Origin: 630D-37 sp037478835
GTDB lineage: Bacteria; Chloroflexota; Anaerolineae; Anaerolineales; Villigracilaceae
Length of the DNA: 64,000 nucleotides
Assembly (NCBI GenBank): GCA_037478835.1
Contig: JBBFLV010000006.1
Span: forward strand, 62,001 to 126,000
Reading direction: 5' to 3'
Below, one piece after another: positions 1 to 10,237 of this stretch. The translations under genes and the position numbers were made by a program. Position 1 is the first letter of the stretch; each line of letters opens with the position of its first letter. Under the pieces are notes generated by a model, which saw only the letters and a program-made list of their open reading frames with translations, was not told the DNA's origin and did no database searches.

Positions 1-2
1 CC

Positions 3-1127
3 CAAAAGCCGCGCCAGGTGATCGAGGCGATGGATCGATTCTATCGCTTTTCTAACGCCAATATCCACCGCGGGGTCCACACCCTGGCTGAAGAAGCCAC
101 GGCGCTCTACGAAGAGGCGCGGGCGAAGATCGCCCGTTTCATCCACGCGCCCTCACCCCGTCAGCTGATCTACACCCGCAACACCACCGAGGCGATCAAC
201 CTGGTGGCCTATGCCTGGGGACGCGCCTTTCTCCGCCCCGGTGACCGCCTGCTTTTGACCGAGATGGAGCACCACAGTAACCTGGTGCCGTGGTACCTGC
301 TGGCGCAGGAACGGGGCGTGCAGATTGACTTCGTGCCGCTCACTGCTGACGGGCAGCTCGACCTGGAGGCCTATCGCCGGTTGCTCGAACGCGGCCCGAA
401 GCTCGTGGCGTTTACCCATATGTCCAACGTGCTGGGCACGATCAACCCGGCCAAGGAGATGATCGCACTGGCGCATCAGGCCGGGGCGATCGTTTTGCTC
501 GATGGGGCGCAATCCGTGCCGCATTTCCCGGTGGATGTGCAGGACCTGGACGTGGACTTTTTGGCCTTTTCCGGCCACAAAATGTGCGGCCCCACCGGGA
601 TCGGGATTCTCTACGGCAAGATGCACCTGCTGGAGGCCATGCCCCCCTTCCTCGGCGGCGGGGATATGATCCGGGCCGTGCACCTGGGCTCGTTCGTCCC
701 GAACGAAGTGCCGTATAAGTTCGAGGCCGGCACCCCGGCCATTGCCGAGGCGATCGGCCTGGGGGCGGCCGTAGACTATTTGCAAAGCGTCGGCATGCAG
801 GCGATCGCCGCCTACGAGCACGAGCTGACCGCCTACGCGCTGGATCGCTTGGAAGAAGTCCCCGGTTTGCACCTGCTGGGGCCGGAGGCAACGCAAAAGG
901 GCGGGGTGGCCTCGTTTACGTTCGATGGCGTCCATCCGCATGATGTCGCCCAGGTCCTGGATCGCTACGGGATCGCCGTGCGCGCCGGCCACCACTGTGC
1001 CCAACCGCTGCACGAACGCTTTGGCATTCCGGCCACGACGCGTGCCAGCTTCTATCTCTATACCACCAAGGAGGAGATCGATAAGCTGGTGGAGGGCCTG
1101 TATCAGGTCAAAAAACTTTTCGGATAG
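3..1127 (+). CDS. sufS: Cysteine desulfurase SufS, 5' end outside the window
   Basis: Class V PLP-dependent cysteine desulfurase that removes sulfur from cysteine for Fe-S cluster assembly. The frame is open at the left edge and already reads QKPRQVIEAMDRFY, the normal SufS segment near residue 30-45, so the true start lies upstream and the GTG at 18 is not the start. The PLP lysine sits in SGHKMCGPTG and the sulfur-accepting cysteine in RAGHHCAQP, the SufS-type (not IscS-type) active site. sufU follows 8 bases later, then a Rieske ferredoxin, as in Gram-positive-like suf operons. The identification is firm; only the N-terminus is missing. Confidence 0.95.
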   Translation, partial: QKPRQVIEAMDRFYRFSNANIHRGVHTLAEEATALYEEARAKIARFIHAPSPRQLIYTRNTTEAINLVAYAWGRAFLRPGDRLLLTEMEHHSNLVPWYLLAQERGVQIDFVPLTADGQLDLEAYRRLLERGPKLVAFTHMSNVLGTINPAKEMIALAHQAGAIVLLDGAQSVPHFPVDVQDLDVDFLAFSGHKMCGPTGIGILYGKMHLLEAMPPFLGGGDMIRAVHLGSFVPNEVPYKFEAGTPAIAEAIGLGAAVDYLQSVGMQAIAAYEHELTAYALDRLEEVPGLHLLGPEATQKGGVASFTFDGVHPHDVAQVLDRYGIAVRAGHHCAQPLHERFGIPATTRASFYLYTTKEEIDKLVEGLYQVKKLFG

Positions 1128-1135
1128 GTTTCAAA

Positions 1136-1534
1136 ATGGACGATCTGTACCGCGAGATCATCATCGAACACTACGAAAACCCCACCTACCGGGGGAAACT
1201 TGAACCGCACGATATCGCCTTCGCGGATAGCAACCCGCTGTGTGGCGATCACATCGAAATCCAGCTGCGGGTGGACGGGGAGGGGCGGATCACCGATGCC
1301 CGCTTCGACGGCCATGGGTGCGCCATCTCGCAAGCTTCGGCCGACCTGTTGCTCGAATCGATCATCGGCAAGACGCTGGACGAGGTGAAGCAGCTCAACC
1401 GCCAACACGTGCTCGATCTCTTGGGGATCGAGCTGGGGCCCGTACGCCTGAAGTGTGCCTTGCTTTCGCTGAAGGTGCTCAAGGCTGGCGTGTACGGCCT
1501 GGGACAGGCGGATGATAGCTTAGTAGAAGAATAG
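1136..1534 (+). CDS. sufU: SufU zinc-dependent sulfur-transfer protein
   Basis: A 132-residue SufU/IscU-fold protein. In the SufSU system it accepts persulfide sulfur from SufS and passes it to the SufBCD scaffold. Three conserved cysteines are visible in NPLCGD, GHGCAIS and RLKCALL, with the Asp after the first; these are the zinc ligands of SufU. SufU proteins are often near 145 residues, so this one is slightly short at the C-terminus. It lies directly after sufS with an 8-base gap, which supports co-transcription and direct pairing. An IscU identity is less likely because the partner is SufS-type and the GHGCAIS motif is SufU-like. Confidence 0.93.
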   Translation: MDDLYREIIIEHYENPTYRGKLEPHDIAFADSNPLCGDHIEIQLRVDGEGRITDARFDGHGCAISQASADLLLESIIGKTLDEVKQLNRQHVLDLLGIELGPVRLKCALLSLKVLKAGVYGLGQADDSLVEE

Positions 1535-1542
1535 GTGGGAAG

Positions 1543-1890
1543 ATGTTCAACTATACGACGCTGGATGAGTCACAGGTAGAATTCTACGAAGTGGCTCCGG
1601 TGGATGAATTGCCCAACGGGGAGCGTTTGTTTCTCCAGATCGATACCGAGCCGATCGTGCTCTTCAACATCGCCGGGCAGATCTTCGCCATCGCCGATCG
1701 TTGCTCGCATGATGACGGTCCGCTGGGCGAGGGCGATTTGGAGGGCTATACCATCGTCTGCCCGCGGCACGGGGCGGAATTCGACGTGCGCACGGGGAAA
1801 GTGCTCCAGATGCCGGCCGTGGTGGATATTCCGGCCTACCCGGTGCGCGTGCGGGAGGGGATGATCTGGATCGGCTTGCCGAAAAGGTAA
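1543..1890 (+). CDS. Rieske-type [2Fe-2S] ferredoxin
   Basis: A 115-residue single-domain Rieske ferredoxin of the dioxygenase-ferredoxin type. The cluster ligands are seen as CSH in CSHDDGPLGEG and CPRH in IVCPRHGAEF, the standard CxH and CxxH pair. No signal peptide or membrane anchor is present, so it should be cytoplasmic. A purine-rich ribosome-binding site (GTGGGAAG) precedes the ATG. It closes the suf operon, a common position in Chloroflexota and Actinobacteria, where it is thought to serve in electron transfer for cluster assembly; that role is inferred from context only. Confidence 0.9.
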   Translation: MFNYTTLDESQVEFYEVAPVDELPNGERLFLQIDTEPIVLFNIAGQIFAIADRCSHDDGPLGEGDLEGYTIVCPRHGAEFDVRTGKVLQMPAVVDIPAYPVRVREGMIWIGLPKR

Positions 1891-1896
1891 TGTAAT

Positions 1897-1924
1897 GTAG
1901 GGCAAACGCTAGCGTTTGCCCTAC
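1897..1924. repeat. Perfect 28-bp palindrome, family A copy 1
   Basis: Positions 1897-1910 (GTAGGGCAAACGCT) are exactly reverse-complementary to 1911-1924. It lies between the convergent Rieske and TIR/NB-ARC genes and contains the TAG stop codon of the latter (1923-1921, minus strand). There is no T-tract, so it is not a textbook terminator, though the hairpin could work as one on both strands. Related copies occur at 5173-5202, 24213-24230 and 30551-30572. Confidence 0.85.
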
Positions 1925-4900
1925 TTCAGCCGGGACAGCGCTTTTTCGATCTTGCGCCGATCCTCCGGCCGAGGGCGGAGCTGCAGGGCGCGTTGATAGT
2001 GCTCGATGGCTTCCTTCCGCCTGCCAAGGGGCTCGAGCACCTGGAGCGCGAAGAAGTAGTGGTTGCGGGCCTCCTGGGGGTTGAGGCGGATGGCCTGTTC
2101 AAAGGATTCCTCGGCTTCCCGGAATTTCTCGAGACGGGCATAAGCGCTTCCCTGCAGGCAGTAGAGAGAAGCGCGACCTTCTGCGTCCATCACCTTGCGC
2201 AGACCGCGTTCCAGAATTTGCAAGGCCTGGTTTGGCGAGTTCAATTGTAATTCCATCAGTGCCCAGGCCTGCCAGGTGGCAGCGTCGGACGGGTTGGCGC
2301 GGGTGCCTTGCTCGAAGAGGCGGCGGGCGCGCTCGATGTTGCCCAAGCGGCTCTCCATCAGCGCCCAGGCTTGCCAGACCGCTGCGTCAGTCGGGTTGGC
2401 GCGGGTACCTTGCTCGAAGAGTTGGCGGGCGCGCTCGATGTCCCCCAAGCGGCTCTCCATCAGCGCCCAGGCTTGCCAGACCGCCGCGTCAGTCGGGTTG
2501 GCGCGGGTGCCTTGCTCGAAGAGTTGGCGGGCGCGCTCGATGTCCCCCAAGCGGCTCTCCATCANNNNNNNNNNNNNNNNNNNNNNNNNNNNNNNNNNNN
2601 NNNNNNNNNNNNNNNNNNNNNNNNNNNNNNNNNNNNNNNNNNNNNNNNNNNNNNNNNNNNNNNNCAGTCGGGTTGGCGCGGGTGCCTTGCTCGAAGAGTT
2701 GGCGGGCGCGCTCGATGTCTCCCAAGCGGCTCTCCATCAACGTCCAGGCTTGCCAGACCGCCGCGTCAGTCGGGTTGGCGCGGGTACCTTGCTCGAAGAG
2801 TTGGCGGGCGCGCTCGATGTTGCCCAAGCGGCTCTCCATCAGCGCCCAGGCTTGCCAGACCGCTGCGTCAGTCGGGTTGGCGCGGGTACCTTGCTCGAAG
2901 AGTTGGCGGGCGCGCTCGATGTTGCCCAAGCGGCTCTCCATCAGCGCCCAGGCTTGCCANNNNNNNNNNNNNNNNNNNNNNNNNNNNNNNNNNNNNNNNN
3001 NNNNNNNNNNNNNNNNNNNNNNNNNNNNNNNNNNNNNNNNNNNNNNNNNNNNNNNNNNNCGCGCTCGATGTTGCCCAAGCGGCTCTCCATCAGCGCCCAG
3101 GCTTGCCAGACCGCCGCGTCGGTCGGGTCGGCGCGGGTGCCTTGCTCGAAGAGTTGGCGGGCGCGCTCGATGTTGCCCAAGCGGCTCTCCATCAGCGCCC
3201 AGGCTTGCCAGACCGCCGCGTCGGTCGGGTCGGCGCGGGTACCTTGCTCGAAGAGTTGGCGGGCGTGCTCCAAGGCGACTTGGGCGCCGTGGTAATCGGC
3301 AAGGGCATGGATGTAACGGCCCAGGCTGTTCCAAAGTTTCCCCGCCTCTTTGATGCCGGCGCGTTCGGCCCATTTGGCTACGGCGCGCACGTGCGGCAGG
3401 AGCGGAGCGTAAAGCGCGTAATTGCCTGTCTGGTCCACCCTGGCGTTGCGCATGTTGGCGATTTCTGCAAGCGCGGCGGCCAGTTTTTTCAGCATCGCTT
3501 GCCCGACGTCCAGCCGACGGGCAAATTCGGCCAGCAGCGGATGGATGGCGCTTTTCTCTCCCAGCAGGCCGAGGCCGATGAGGGTTTGAATGCCTTCGTC
3601 GCAGGCGGTTTCGTCCAGTTCGGCGGTCTTCTCGAAAATCTCTGGCGGGATGGGCGTGTTCGGGGCGCAGTATCCGGCGGCGAGGAAGACCTGCTGCGCC
3701 GCTTCGCTTTGCACTTGTTCCCACGAGAGGGCAAAGGTCGCCAAAAGGTCGGGGTCGTGTTGGGTGGGATTGGGCAGGTCAGCGCGGAAGCCGCGCATCG
3801 AATCGTGCTCGAAGGTCTGTTCAAGGCGGGTCAGATATTGCGGAACGGTCAGGCGCGGGTGGAGGGCCAAGTACCGCCCGGCCAGTTCGAGTGCTAGCGG
3901 CAGGCGACCGAGGCGCTCGGCCAGCCGGTCGAGTTCGGCGGTGGAGGCTCTGTTTTTCAGGTATTTTTTTTTGAGGAATTTGCGGCTTTCGGCAGGCGTG
4001 AACACCTCCAGCGGGAGGACTTGCACTCCTAGCGCGGCAGGCCAATCCGAACGACGGGAGATGATGAGCAGGCGCAGGTTCAGGCTGTGGAAGCGCGCCA
4101 GCACCTGGACGGCATCTTTCAGGCTCTCGAAGTTGTCCAGGATGAGCAGGCGCGGGCCATCCGTCTGCCAGGCGCGCAGGGTCAGGGTCACCTGTTCAGG
4201 CCGTTCCTTCGGCCAAGGCTGGAGCGCCATTTTTTCGCCGCAGATGGCAATCTGCTCGTCCAGTGCTTCGAGCCTGCTCAAATCCAACCAGTGCACGCCT
4301 TTGAACAGGTGTCCGTAGCGGTAGGCAAATTCCACCGCCAGTTGCGTCTTGCCGACCCCGCCCATCCCGCTAATCGCCTGGGTGATGACGATATTCCCCC
4401 CTTTCCCAGGAGAGGGGCTTAAGGTGAGCTCCTTCGCCAGTTTCTCCAAATACCTCTCGCGCCCGGTGAAGAGCGCATTGCGCGGGAAAGGCAAATGCGA
4501 GCCTGGGGGAAGTCCGCCCTGGGATGGTTCGGTTTTTTCCAGGGGCTGTGTGGCCACGGCGGGCGCGCTGATGTTGATGACATTCCCTGAGCCGGTGACG
4601 ATGACCGATTGCTGGACATCTCTGCCGATTTCAACCGAGTTATCCCCGCCGCGGATGGTGTTCCTTTTTTCCGGCGCGGCTTTGGCAGCTGCTTTCTTTC
4701 TCGACTTGATGCCTCCCTGCGCCGCTCCCACCTGCTCGGCGCGCCGATTCAGGGCCTGCACCAGTTTCGCGTAGCCGCCTTCTTCGTAATACCGTCCCCA
4801 CGGAATCCCTTGCAGGCGGAAGGGCATTTCGCAGGCTTCCAGCTGCAGCGGGATGAAGAAGATCGTGCCTTCGGGCTTTTCCTTTTGAATTTCCTGGGCG

Positions 4901-5145
4901 TACTTGATTTCTTTTTGGACATACCCCTCTTTGGCCACCGAGACCCTCGAAAAGCAGACGATGACCGCATCGCTCCGGCGCATGGCCTTCTGGATTTCCA
5001 AGTCCCAATCCTGGCCGGGGAGCAAAGCTTCGCTATCCAGCCAGGGATCGAAGCCATCGGCCTTCAGGCGGTCGTAGAGCTCACGTACGAGGGGCTTGTC
5101 CTCGGCGGCGTGACAGAGGAAGACCTTGAGCTTACGGGCAGGCAT
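1921..5145 (-). CDS. TIR-NB-ARC-TPR STAND protein (bacterial NLR-like), with two assembly gaps
   Basis: Domains in order: TIR (residues about 5-135, starting KLKVFLCHAAEDK; candidate catalytic Glu79 in QKEIKYA), a linker with a GDNSVEIGRDVQ-type segment common in STAND proteins, NB-ARC with Walker A GMGGVGKT (Lys266) and Walker B LLILDNF near residue 335, then a helical region and a long array of 34-residue TPRs (WQAWALMESRLGNIERARQ and so on), ending in three diverged TPRs. The ATG at 5145 has AAGGA 5-10 bases upstream; an in-frame ATG at 5172 lacks this. STAND proteins of this design sense phage products, and TIR effectors degrade NAD; that role is inferred here. Length is unknown because two 100-N gaps interrupt the repeats, and frame shifts across the gaps are artefacts of arbitrary N counts. 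Confidence 0.85.
2565..2664. other. Assembly gap (100 N)
   Basis: Exactly 100 N inside the TPR array, a scaffold placeholder. The reading frame differs on the two sides as counted, which only shows that the real gap length is not 100. Confidence 0.98.
2960..3059. other. Assembly gap (100 N)
   Basis: A second run of exactly 100 N in the same TPR array. The sequence on both sides is the same 102-bp repeat, so collapsed repeats are the likely cause. Confidence 0.98.
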
Positions 5146-5172
5146 GAGAATCCTTGAAGAATTATAGCGCAA

Positions 5173-5202
5173 TGTAGCACAAACGCGAGCGTTTGCGCTA
5201 CA
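5173..5202. repeat. Imperfect palindrome, family A copy 2
   Basis: The core CAAACGC-GA-GCGTTTG is flanked by TGTAGC and GCTACA. It overlaps the TAG stop of nadB (5200-5198) and sits just upstream of the TIR gene. A TATAAT on the minus strand at 5166-5161 next to it is a possible -10 element for the TIR gene. Confidence 0.75.
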
Positions 5203-6778
5203 GCGAATCCACGCGGAAATGCGCGCCGCGGCTGCGGCGGTTGTGACGGGCGGCGGAGGCGACGATCAGGGCGACTTCCACGGCGTTGCGCAGGCCGATC
5301 AGCCCATCGCTTAAGCGCGTGGCGCGGTAGAAGGTCTCGATTTCGTTCTGTAGGTGGCGCAATTCGCGGATGGCGCGTGAAAGGCGGTCTTCCGAGCGGA
5401 AGATGCCCACGTAGTGCCACATGATGTTTTGGATCACCTGCATATCGCCCTGGATCAAGGCCGGGTCGGGGTCCTGGGTCAGGCCGGAATCGTCCCACGG
5501 GGGAATTTCGTCCGCGCTCGGCAGGGTGGGAGGCTGCGCCGAGAGACGAGCTTCGATATCTTGGGCGGCGCGCACGCCCCACACCAGCCCTTCCAGCAGG
5601 GAAGTGGAGGCCAGGCGGTTGGCGCCGTGCACGCCGGTGCACGAGACTTCCCCCACCGCATAGAGATTCTGAATGTTTGTGCGCCCCCATTCGTCCACGG
5701 CGATCCCGCCGCAGAAATAGTGCGCGGCCGGCACGACCGGGATCGGCTCGCGGGTAATATCAATCCCTACCCTCTTGCATTCGGCGTAGATGTTGGGAAA
5801 GCGTTGGCGAATGGCTTCGGCCGGCATACGGGAAGCGATATCCAGCAGGACGTGGGAGTAGCCGTTTTCTTCCATCTCGGTGTAGATGGCGCGGGTGACC
5901 ACATCGCGCGGGGCAAGGTCCTTCCATTCCGGCGAGTATTTTTCCATGAACGGAATGCCTTGTGGAGTGAGCAGAATGCCCCCTTCGCCGCGCACTGCTT
6001 CGCTGATCAGGAAACCCTCTGCACCCGGCACGGCCAGCGCCGTGGGGTGGAACTGCACGTATTCGGCATTGATGATGCGGGCGCCGGCCCGATGTGCCAT
6101 CGCCAGGCCATCCCCACGGGCGCCGGGGGGATTGGTGGTGTTGCGGTAAATGCGTCCCAGCCCGCCGGTGGCCAGGATGGTGGCCGCTGCCAGCACGCGG
6201 TGGACGGCACGTTCCCGACGGTCGAAGACGTAGGCGCCGTGGCAGGTGATCGGCTGATAGACCTTGAGCGGATCGTTCGAGTGGTGAGGGGATGTGATCA
6301 GGTCAACGGCCGTGTTTGCCGTGAGGATCTCCACATTCGGCAGGCGCTGCAAAGTGGCGATGAGGCGTTCGATGATGGCGCGCCCGGTCGCATCGCCGAC
6401 GTGGAGGATGCGGCGCCGTGAGTGGGCGCCCTCCTGCCCCCAGGCCGGCTCACCGTCCTCCTGGGTATCGAAGTGCACGCCGGCCTGCTCGATCAGGACT
6501 TTTTGCAGCAGGGTCGGGCCTTCTTCGGCCAGGATGCGCGCTGCCGAAGGCAAGCTGGCGCCGGCACCGGCCTCGAGGATGTCTTTCACCAGGAGATCGG
6601 GACTATCGCCAGGGCCGCGTCCGATGATGCCCCCTTGCGCGTAGCGCGTGTTCGATTCATGCGGATCTTCGGCGCGCGAGAGGATGAGGACGCGCCGGTT
6701 GGGGTTTTGTGCCAATTGCAGGGCGGCCGTCGCGCCGGCGATTCCGGAACCGATGATCAGCACGTCGGTGGTCTTCAT
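5198..6778 (-). CDS. nadB: L-aspartate oxidase NadB
   Basis: FAD-dependent oxidation of L-aspartate to iminoaspartate, the first step of de novo NAD synthesis. The N-terminus reads VLIIGSGIAGATAAL, the dinucleotide-binding GxGxxG. Further motifs are SNTRYAQGG, EGAHSRRRILH, and the HFCGGI-like segment AAHYFCGGIAVDEWGRT of the succinate dehydrogenase/aspartate oxidase family. Length (526 residues) is typical. It is the last gene of the operon after nadA. The C-terminus ends in a TAG that belongs to a dispersed palindrome. A fumarate reductase identity is unlikely given nadA and nadC next to it. Confidence 0.96.
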   Translation of the reverse strand: MKTTDVLIIGSGIAGATAALQLAQNPNRRVLILSRAEDPHESNTRYAQGGIIGRGPGDSPDLLVKDILEAGAGASLPSAARILAEEGPTLLQKVLIEQAGVHFDTQEDGEPAWGQEGAHSRRRILHVGDATGRAIIERLIATLQRLPNVEILTANTAVDLITSPHHSNDPLKVYQPITCHGAYVFDRRERAVHRVLAAATILATGGLGRIYRNTTNPPGARGDGLAMAHRAGARIINAEYVQFHPTALAVPGAEGFLISEAVRGEGGILLTPQGIPFMEKYSPEWKDLAPRDVVTRAIYTEMEENGYSHVLLDIASRMPAEAIRQRFPNIYAECKRVGIDITREPIPVVPAAHYFCGGIAVDEWGRTNIQNLYAVGEVSCTGVHGANRLASTSLLEGLVWGVRAAQDIEARLSAQPPTLPSADEIPPWDDSGLTQDPDPALIQGDMQVIQNIMWHYVGIFRSEDRLSRAIRELRHLQNEIETFYRATRLSDGLIGLRNAVEVALIVASAARHNRRSRGAHFRVDSL

Positions 6779-6833
6779 GGCTCGATCGAAAGCGAAACGA
6801 GGAGCGTCGCAAGGATGGAGTCACCGCCTTGGT

Positions 6834-7874
6834 TTAGCCGATCTCGATCATCCTTTGCACGGCACGGTAGGCACGCAGGCGGATCTCCTCCGGGATTTCG
6901 ATCACGTGACGGTTGAAGCGAAGCGCGTCGAGCGTCGCTTCCAGGGTGATGGTGTTCATATGCGGACAGCGCACCATGCACAGGCGGAGCATCTCCTTAT
7001 CCGGGTTGGCGGCGGCGATGTTATCGCCCATGGCGCATTCGGTCAGCAGGAGGTAGCGGGGGGCGTTCGATTCGCGCACGTAGCGGATCATGGCGTTGGT
7101 TGAGCCGGCGAAATCGGCCGCCGCAACGACCTCCGGGCTACATTCCGGGTGCGCCAGCACGACCACGTCCGGGAATTGAGCTCGCACGGCTTGAATATCC
7201 GCCACGGTGAACTTTTCGTGGACCTCGCAACGGCCGTGCCAGCCGATCATTTGGTAATCCAGTTCGGTCTCTTCAAAATGGGTGGTGCCGCGGACGGGGA
7301 AGATGATGTGCTTGCCGGTCTCGCGTGCCACGTTGCGCGCCAGGTATTCATCGGGGAGGAAGATCACCGTATCGCTCTTCAGGGATTCGACGACGGCGAC
7401 GGCGTTGGAGGACGTGCAGCAGATGTCGCTTTCGGCTTTGACATCGGCATAGGTGTTGACATAGGCGACCACCGGCACGCCGGGGAAGCGTGCCTTGAGG
7501 GTGCGCACATCCTCGGCGGTGATCGAGGCCGCCAGCGAGCAGCCGGCGCGATCCGAAGGCAGGAGCACGGTTTTGGTCGGGTTGAGGATTTTGGCCGTTT
7601 CGGCCATGAAGCGCACGCCGCAGAAGACGATCACGTCCTTATCCGTTTGGGCGGCCTTGCGGGAGAGATCGAGCGAATCGCCGGTGAAATCGGGCACCGA
7701 GTAGAAGAGCGCCGGCTCCATGTAATTATGTCCCAGGATGACGGCATTCCGTTGCTTCTTCAGGGCGTTGATCGCAACGGCAAGCTCGGCTTTGTAGCGC
7801 AACTCTACGTCCGGCACGATCTTTTCGAGCCTGCTTTTCAGGGATTCGTACATTTGCTGAACTTCCGGGTTCAT
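6834..7874 (-). CDS. nadA: Quinolinate synthase NadA
   Basis: Condenses iminoaspartate with dihydroxyacetone phosphate to quinolinate, using a [4Fe-4S] cluster. Diagnostic segments are ILGHNYM, GVRFMAETAKIL, SDRAGCSLA, DICCTSSNA, AHPECSPEV and RCPHMNTITLE; the cluster cysteines lie in these blocks. The 346 residues match the family. It sits between nadC and nadB with short gaps, so imine transfer from NadB is coupled by co-expression. Confidence 0.96.
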   Translation of the reverse strand: MNPEVQQMYESLKSRLEKIVPDVELRYKAELAVAINALKKQRNAVILGHNYMEPALFYSVPDFTGDSLDLSRKAAQTDKDVIVFCGVRFMAETAKILNPTKTVLLPSDRAGCSLAASITAEDVRTLKARFPGVPVVAYVNTYADVKAESDICCTSSNAVAVVESLKSDTVIFLPDEYLARNVARETGKHIIFPVRGTTHFEETELDYQMIGWHGRCEVHEKFTVADIQAVRAQFPDVVVLAHPECSPEVVAAADFAGSTNAMIRYVRESNAPRYLLLTECAMGDNIAAANPDKEMLRLCMVRCPHMNTITLEATLDALRFNRHVIEIPEEIRLRAYRAVQRMIEIG

Positions 7875-7895
7875 AGGGCTCTCTTTTGGACCAGT

Positions 7896-8743
<848 letters not shown>

Positions 8744-8747
<4 letters not shown>

Positions 8748-9385
8748 TCAGCGCTGATCACAAACTGCCCGACGGCGCGCAACAGCTCGAACCCTTCGGC
8801 ATAGGGGCGCTCGGCCAACGCACCGTAGCGCACCAGGCTGGCGCGGATGACATCCGGGTCGAAGTACTGTTTCTCGGCGTAGGTTTTGTAGCAGGCCAAG
8901 GCCTGGAGCTTGGCCTGCACATCTGCTTCGCTGACTTCGACCAGGAAGTGCGGGAAGAAGCCGTAGCTGGAGCGCACGATCTCAAACCCCAGCAAGGTGG
9001 TGCCGCGGAAGGCGCGCAGGGCCTCCTCGGTGACCACGTTGTGATCCTGGTGGACATCCTGTTTGCTGTGCACAAAGACGATCTGCGGTTGAAAGTCTCG
9101 GCGCAGGCGGAGCAGGAAATCGAGGATCTCCTGCCGGGAGTCCAGGAAACGCCGCGTGGTGAACTGCTCCAGCAGAATGCGATCGCGAGGGACGCCGAGC
9201 ACGTCCAGGCTGGCGTACATTTGCTCGATCAGCCCCTGCAGAGCGGGGTTTTTCTGGTTATCCGAAAGCGTGACGCACAGGACCTCGCTCTTGCGCGCCA
9301 CCTGATGGAGCAACGCGCCGCACCCGAGCTCGATGTCATCGGGATGGGCACCGATGAAGAGCAATCTCTTGGCCGAAAACAGCAT
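8744..9385 (-). CDS. LmbE/PIG-L family zinc deacetylase
   Basis: A 213-residue PIG-L/LmbE-fold hydrolase. The zinc-binding signature AHPDDIELGCG is at residues 13-23 and the second histidine motif is in DVHQDHN. Family members deacetylate N-acetylglucosamine derivatives such as bacillithiol or mycothiol precursors, antibiotics and GPI; the substrate here is not evident. It lies between a methyltransferase and nadC and overlaps nadC by 4 bases, so it is in the NAD operon, but no metabolic link is clear. Confidence 0.85.
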
Positions 9386-9401
9386 GCTTTTGCCTCGCGT
9401 G

Positions 9402-10202
9402 CTATTTGGTGGCGATGAAGCCGCCGACCACTTTGGTCATCACGAGCTTGCCTTCGCGCTCGATGTAGGCGCGGGCCTCGCGTTCGATGGCCTGCATGAG
9501 CGACTCGAACTCTTCTTTGCTCTGGAAGAGCGGCGTCCAGAGTTTGCGATCTTCGGAGAGCGAGGCGCGGGTATATTCCATGAACGGCTCGACGGTCTCG
9601 AAGGTGAGCGGGTTTTCAAAAATGTGCACCTGCACGTCGCGGAAGAGCTGACGCATGGTATCCAGGATCAACGAGCCGTAGCGCGAAGAGCCGGGCATGG
9701 GCGGGATCGGCTTGCCGGAAGCGGCGCGGATGATGTCATAGAAGACCTTCTTGTTCTCCGGCATCGGGCCTGTGGTGAACAGGCGGCCACCCGGCTTGAG
9801 CACGCGGTGCATTTCGCGCAGGGTGAAGGGGATATCGGCAGCGTAATAGATGGCAAAGCAGCAGGAGAGCAGGTCGAAGTGATCGTCCTCGAAGGGGAAG
9901 GTGCGGTTGAAGTCCAGCTCCATAAAGTGGACGGACGTACCGCGGCGGGCATTTTCGCTGCGTGCCCTTTCGAGCAGCTCCTGGGAGACATCGCCACCGA
10001 TGATCTCGGCGTTGCCGCCTGTCGTATCCCAGAAGAGGAAACACTGCTTCCCGGCTCCACAGCCGACATCCAAGATGCGGCTGCCGGGTTGCGGCTTGAG
10101 CAATTCGATCATCCATTGATCGATATCCCGCGCGCCGTATTTCTGGTGGATGTCAATGCGAGTCAACAGGTCGCGGGCGGTTTCTTGGTATTCGATGTTC
10201 AT
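9402..10202 (-). CDS. Class I SAM-dependent methyltransferase
   Basis: A 266-residue Methyltransf_11-type enzyme. Motif I is RILDVGCGAGKQ near residue 43, followed by an acidic end of strand beta-2 (IGGDVS) and the post-motif HRVLKPGGRLF. There are no membrane segments. The substrate is unknown; ubiE-like enzymes and small-molecule methyltransferases share these motifs. It is the first gene of the five-gene operon, with GGAGG at a good distance before the ATG and a promoter-like TTGCCT-17-TATATT upstream. Confidence 0.8.
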   Translation of the reverse strand: MNIEYQETARDLLTRIDIHQKYGARDIDQWMIELLKPQPGSRILDVGCGAGKQCFLFWDTTGGNAEIIGGDVSQELLERARSENARRGTSVHFMELDFNRTFPFEDDHFDLLSCCFAIYYAADIPFTLREMHRVLKPGGRLFTTGPMPENKKVFYDIIRAASGKPIPPMPGSSRYGSLILDTMRQLFRDVQVHIFENPLTFETVEPFMEYTRASLSEDRKLWTPLFQSKEEFESLMQAIEREARAYIEREGKLVMTKVVGGFIATK

Positions 10203-10237
10203 CGTGCCTCCGTTTGAAGAATATGTAGCGGAAGCAA

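Larger units (their letters stand above)
2250..3265 (-). repeat. Near-identical 102-bp tandem repeats encoding 34-residue TPRs
   Basis: Each 102-bp unit encodes one TPR of the pattern WQAWALMESRLG(N/D)IERARQLFEQGT. About eight full or partial copies are visible around the two N gaps, differing at only a few bases (N/D, T/A changes). Such uniformity implies recent expansion or gene conversion and explains the assembly breaks. The real copy number cannot be read from this sequence. Confidence 0.85.

Noticed and set aside
153..1013. Long open frame antisense to sufS
   Set aside because: It is the mirror of a conserved GC-rich gene; it has no family resemblance or ribosome-binding site.
2250..3265. 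Direct repeats as a possible CRISPR array
   Set aside because: Units are contiguous coding repeats of 102 bases without unique spacers.
2489..3300. Apparent frameshifts inside the TIR gene
   Set aside because: The frame changes occur only across the two 100-N placeholders, whose length is arbitrary.
2195..3897. Long plus-strand frames through the TPR array
   Set aside because: They arise because the 102-base repeat is a multiple of three, so every frame stays open. The minus-strand frame encodes recognised TPR and NB-ARC.
1921..6778. TIR NADase beside nadB-nadA-nadC as a functional NAD-based defence module
   Set aside because: The genes are separate transcription units; the nad genes form a normal biosynthetic operon. 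Adjacency alone is not evidence.
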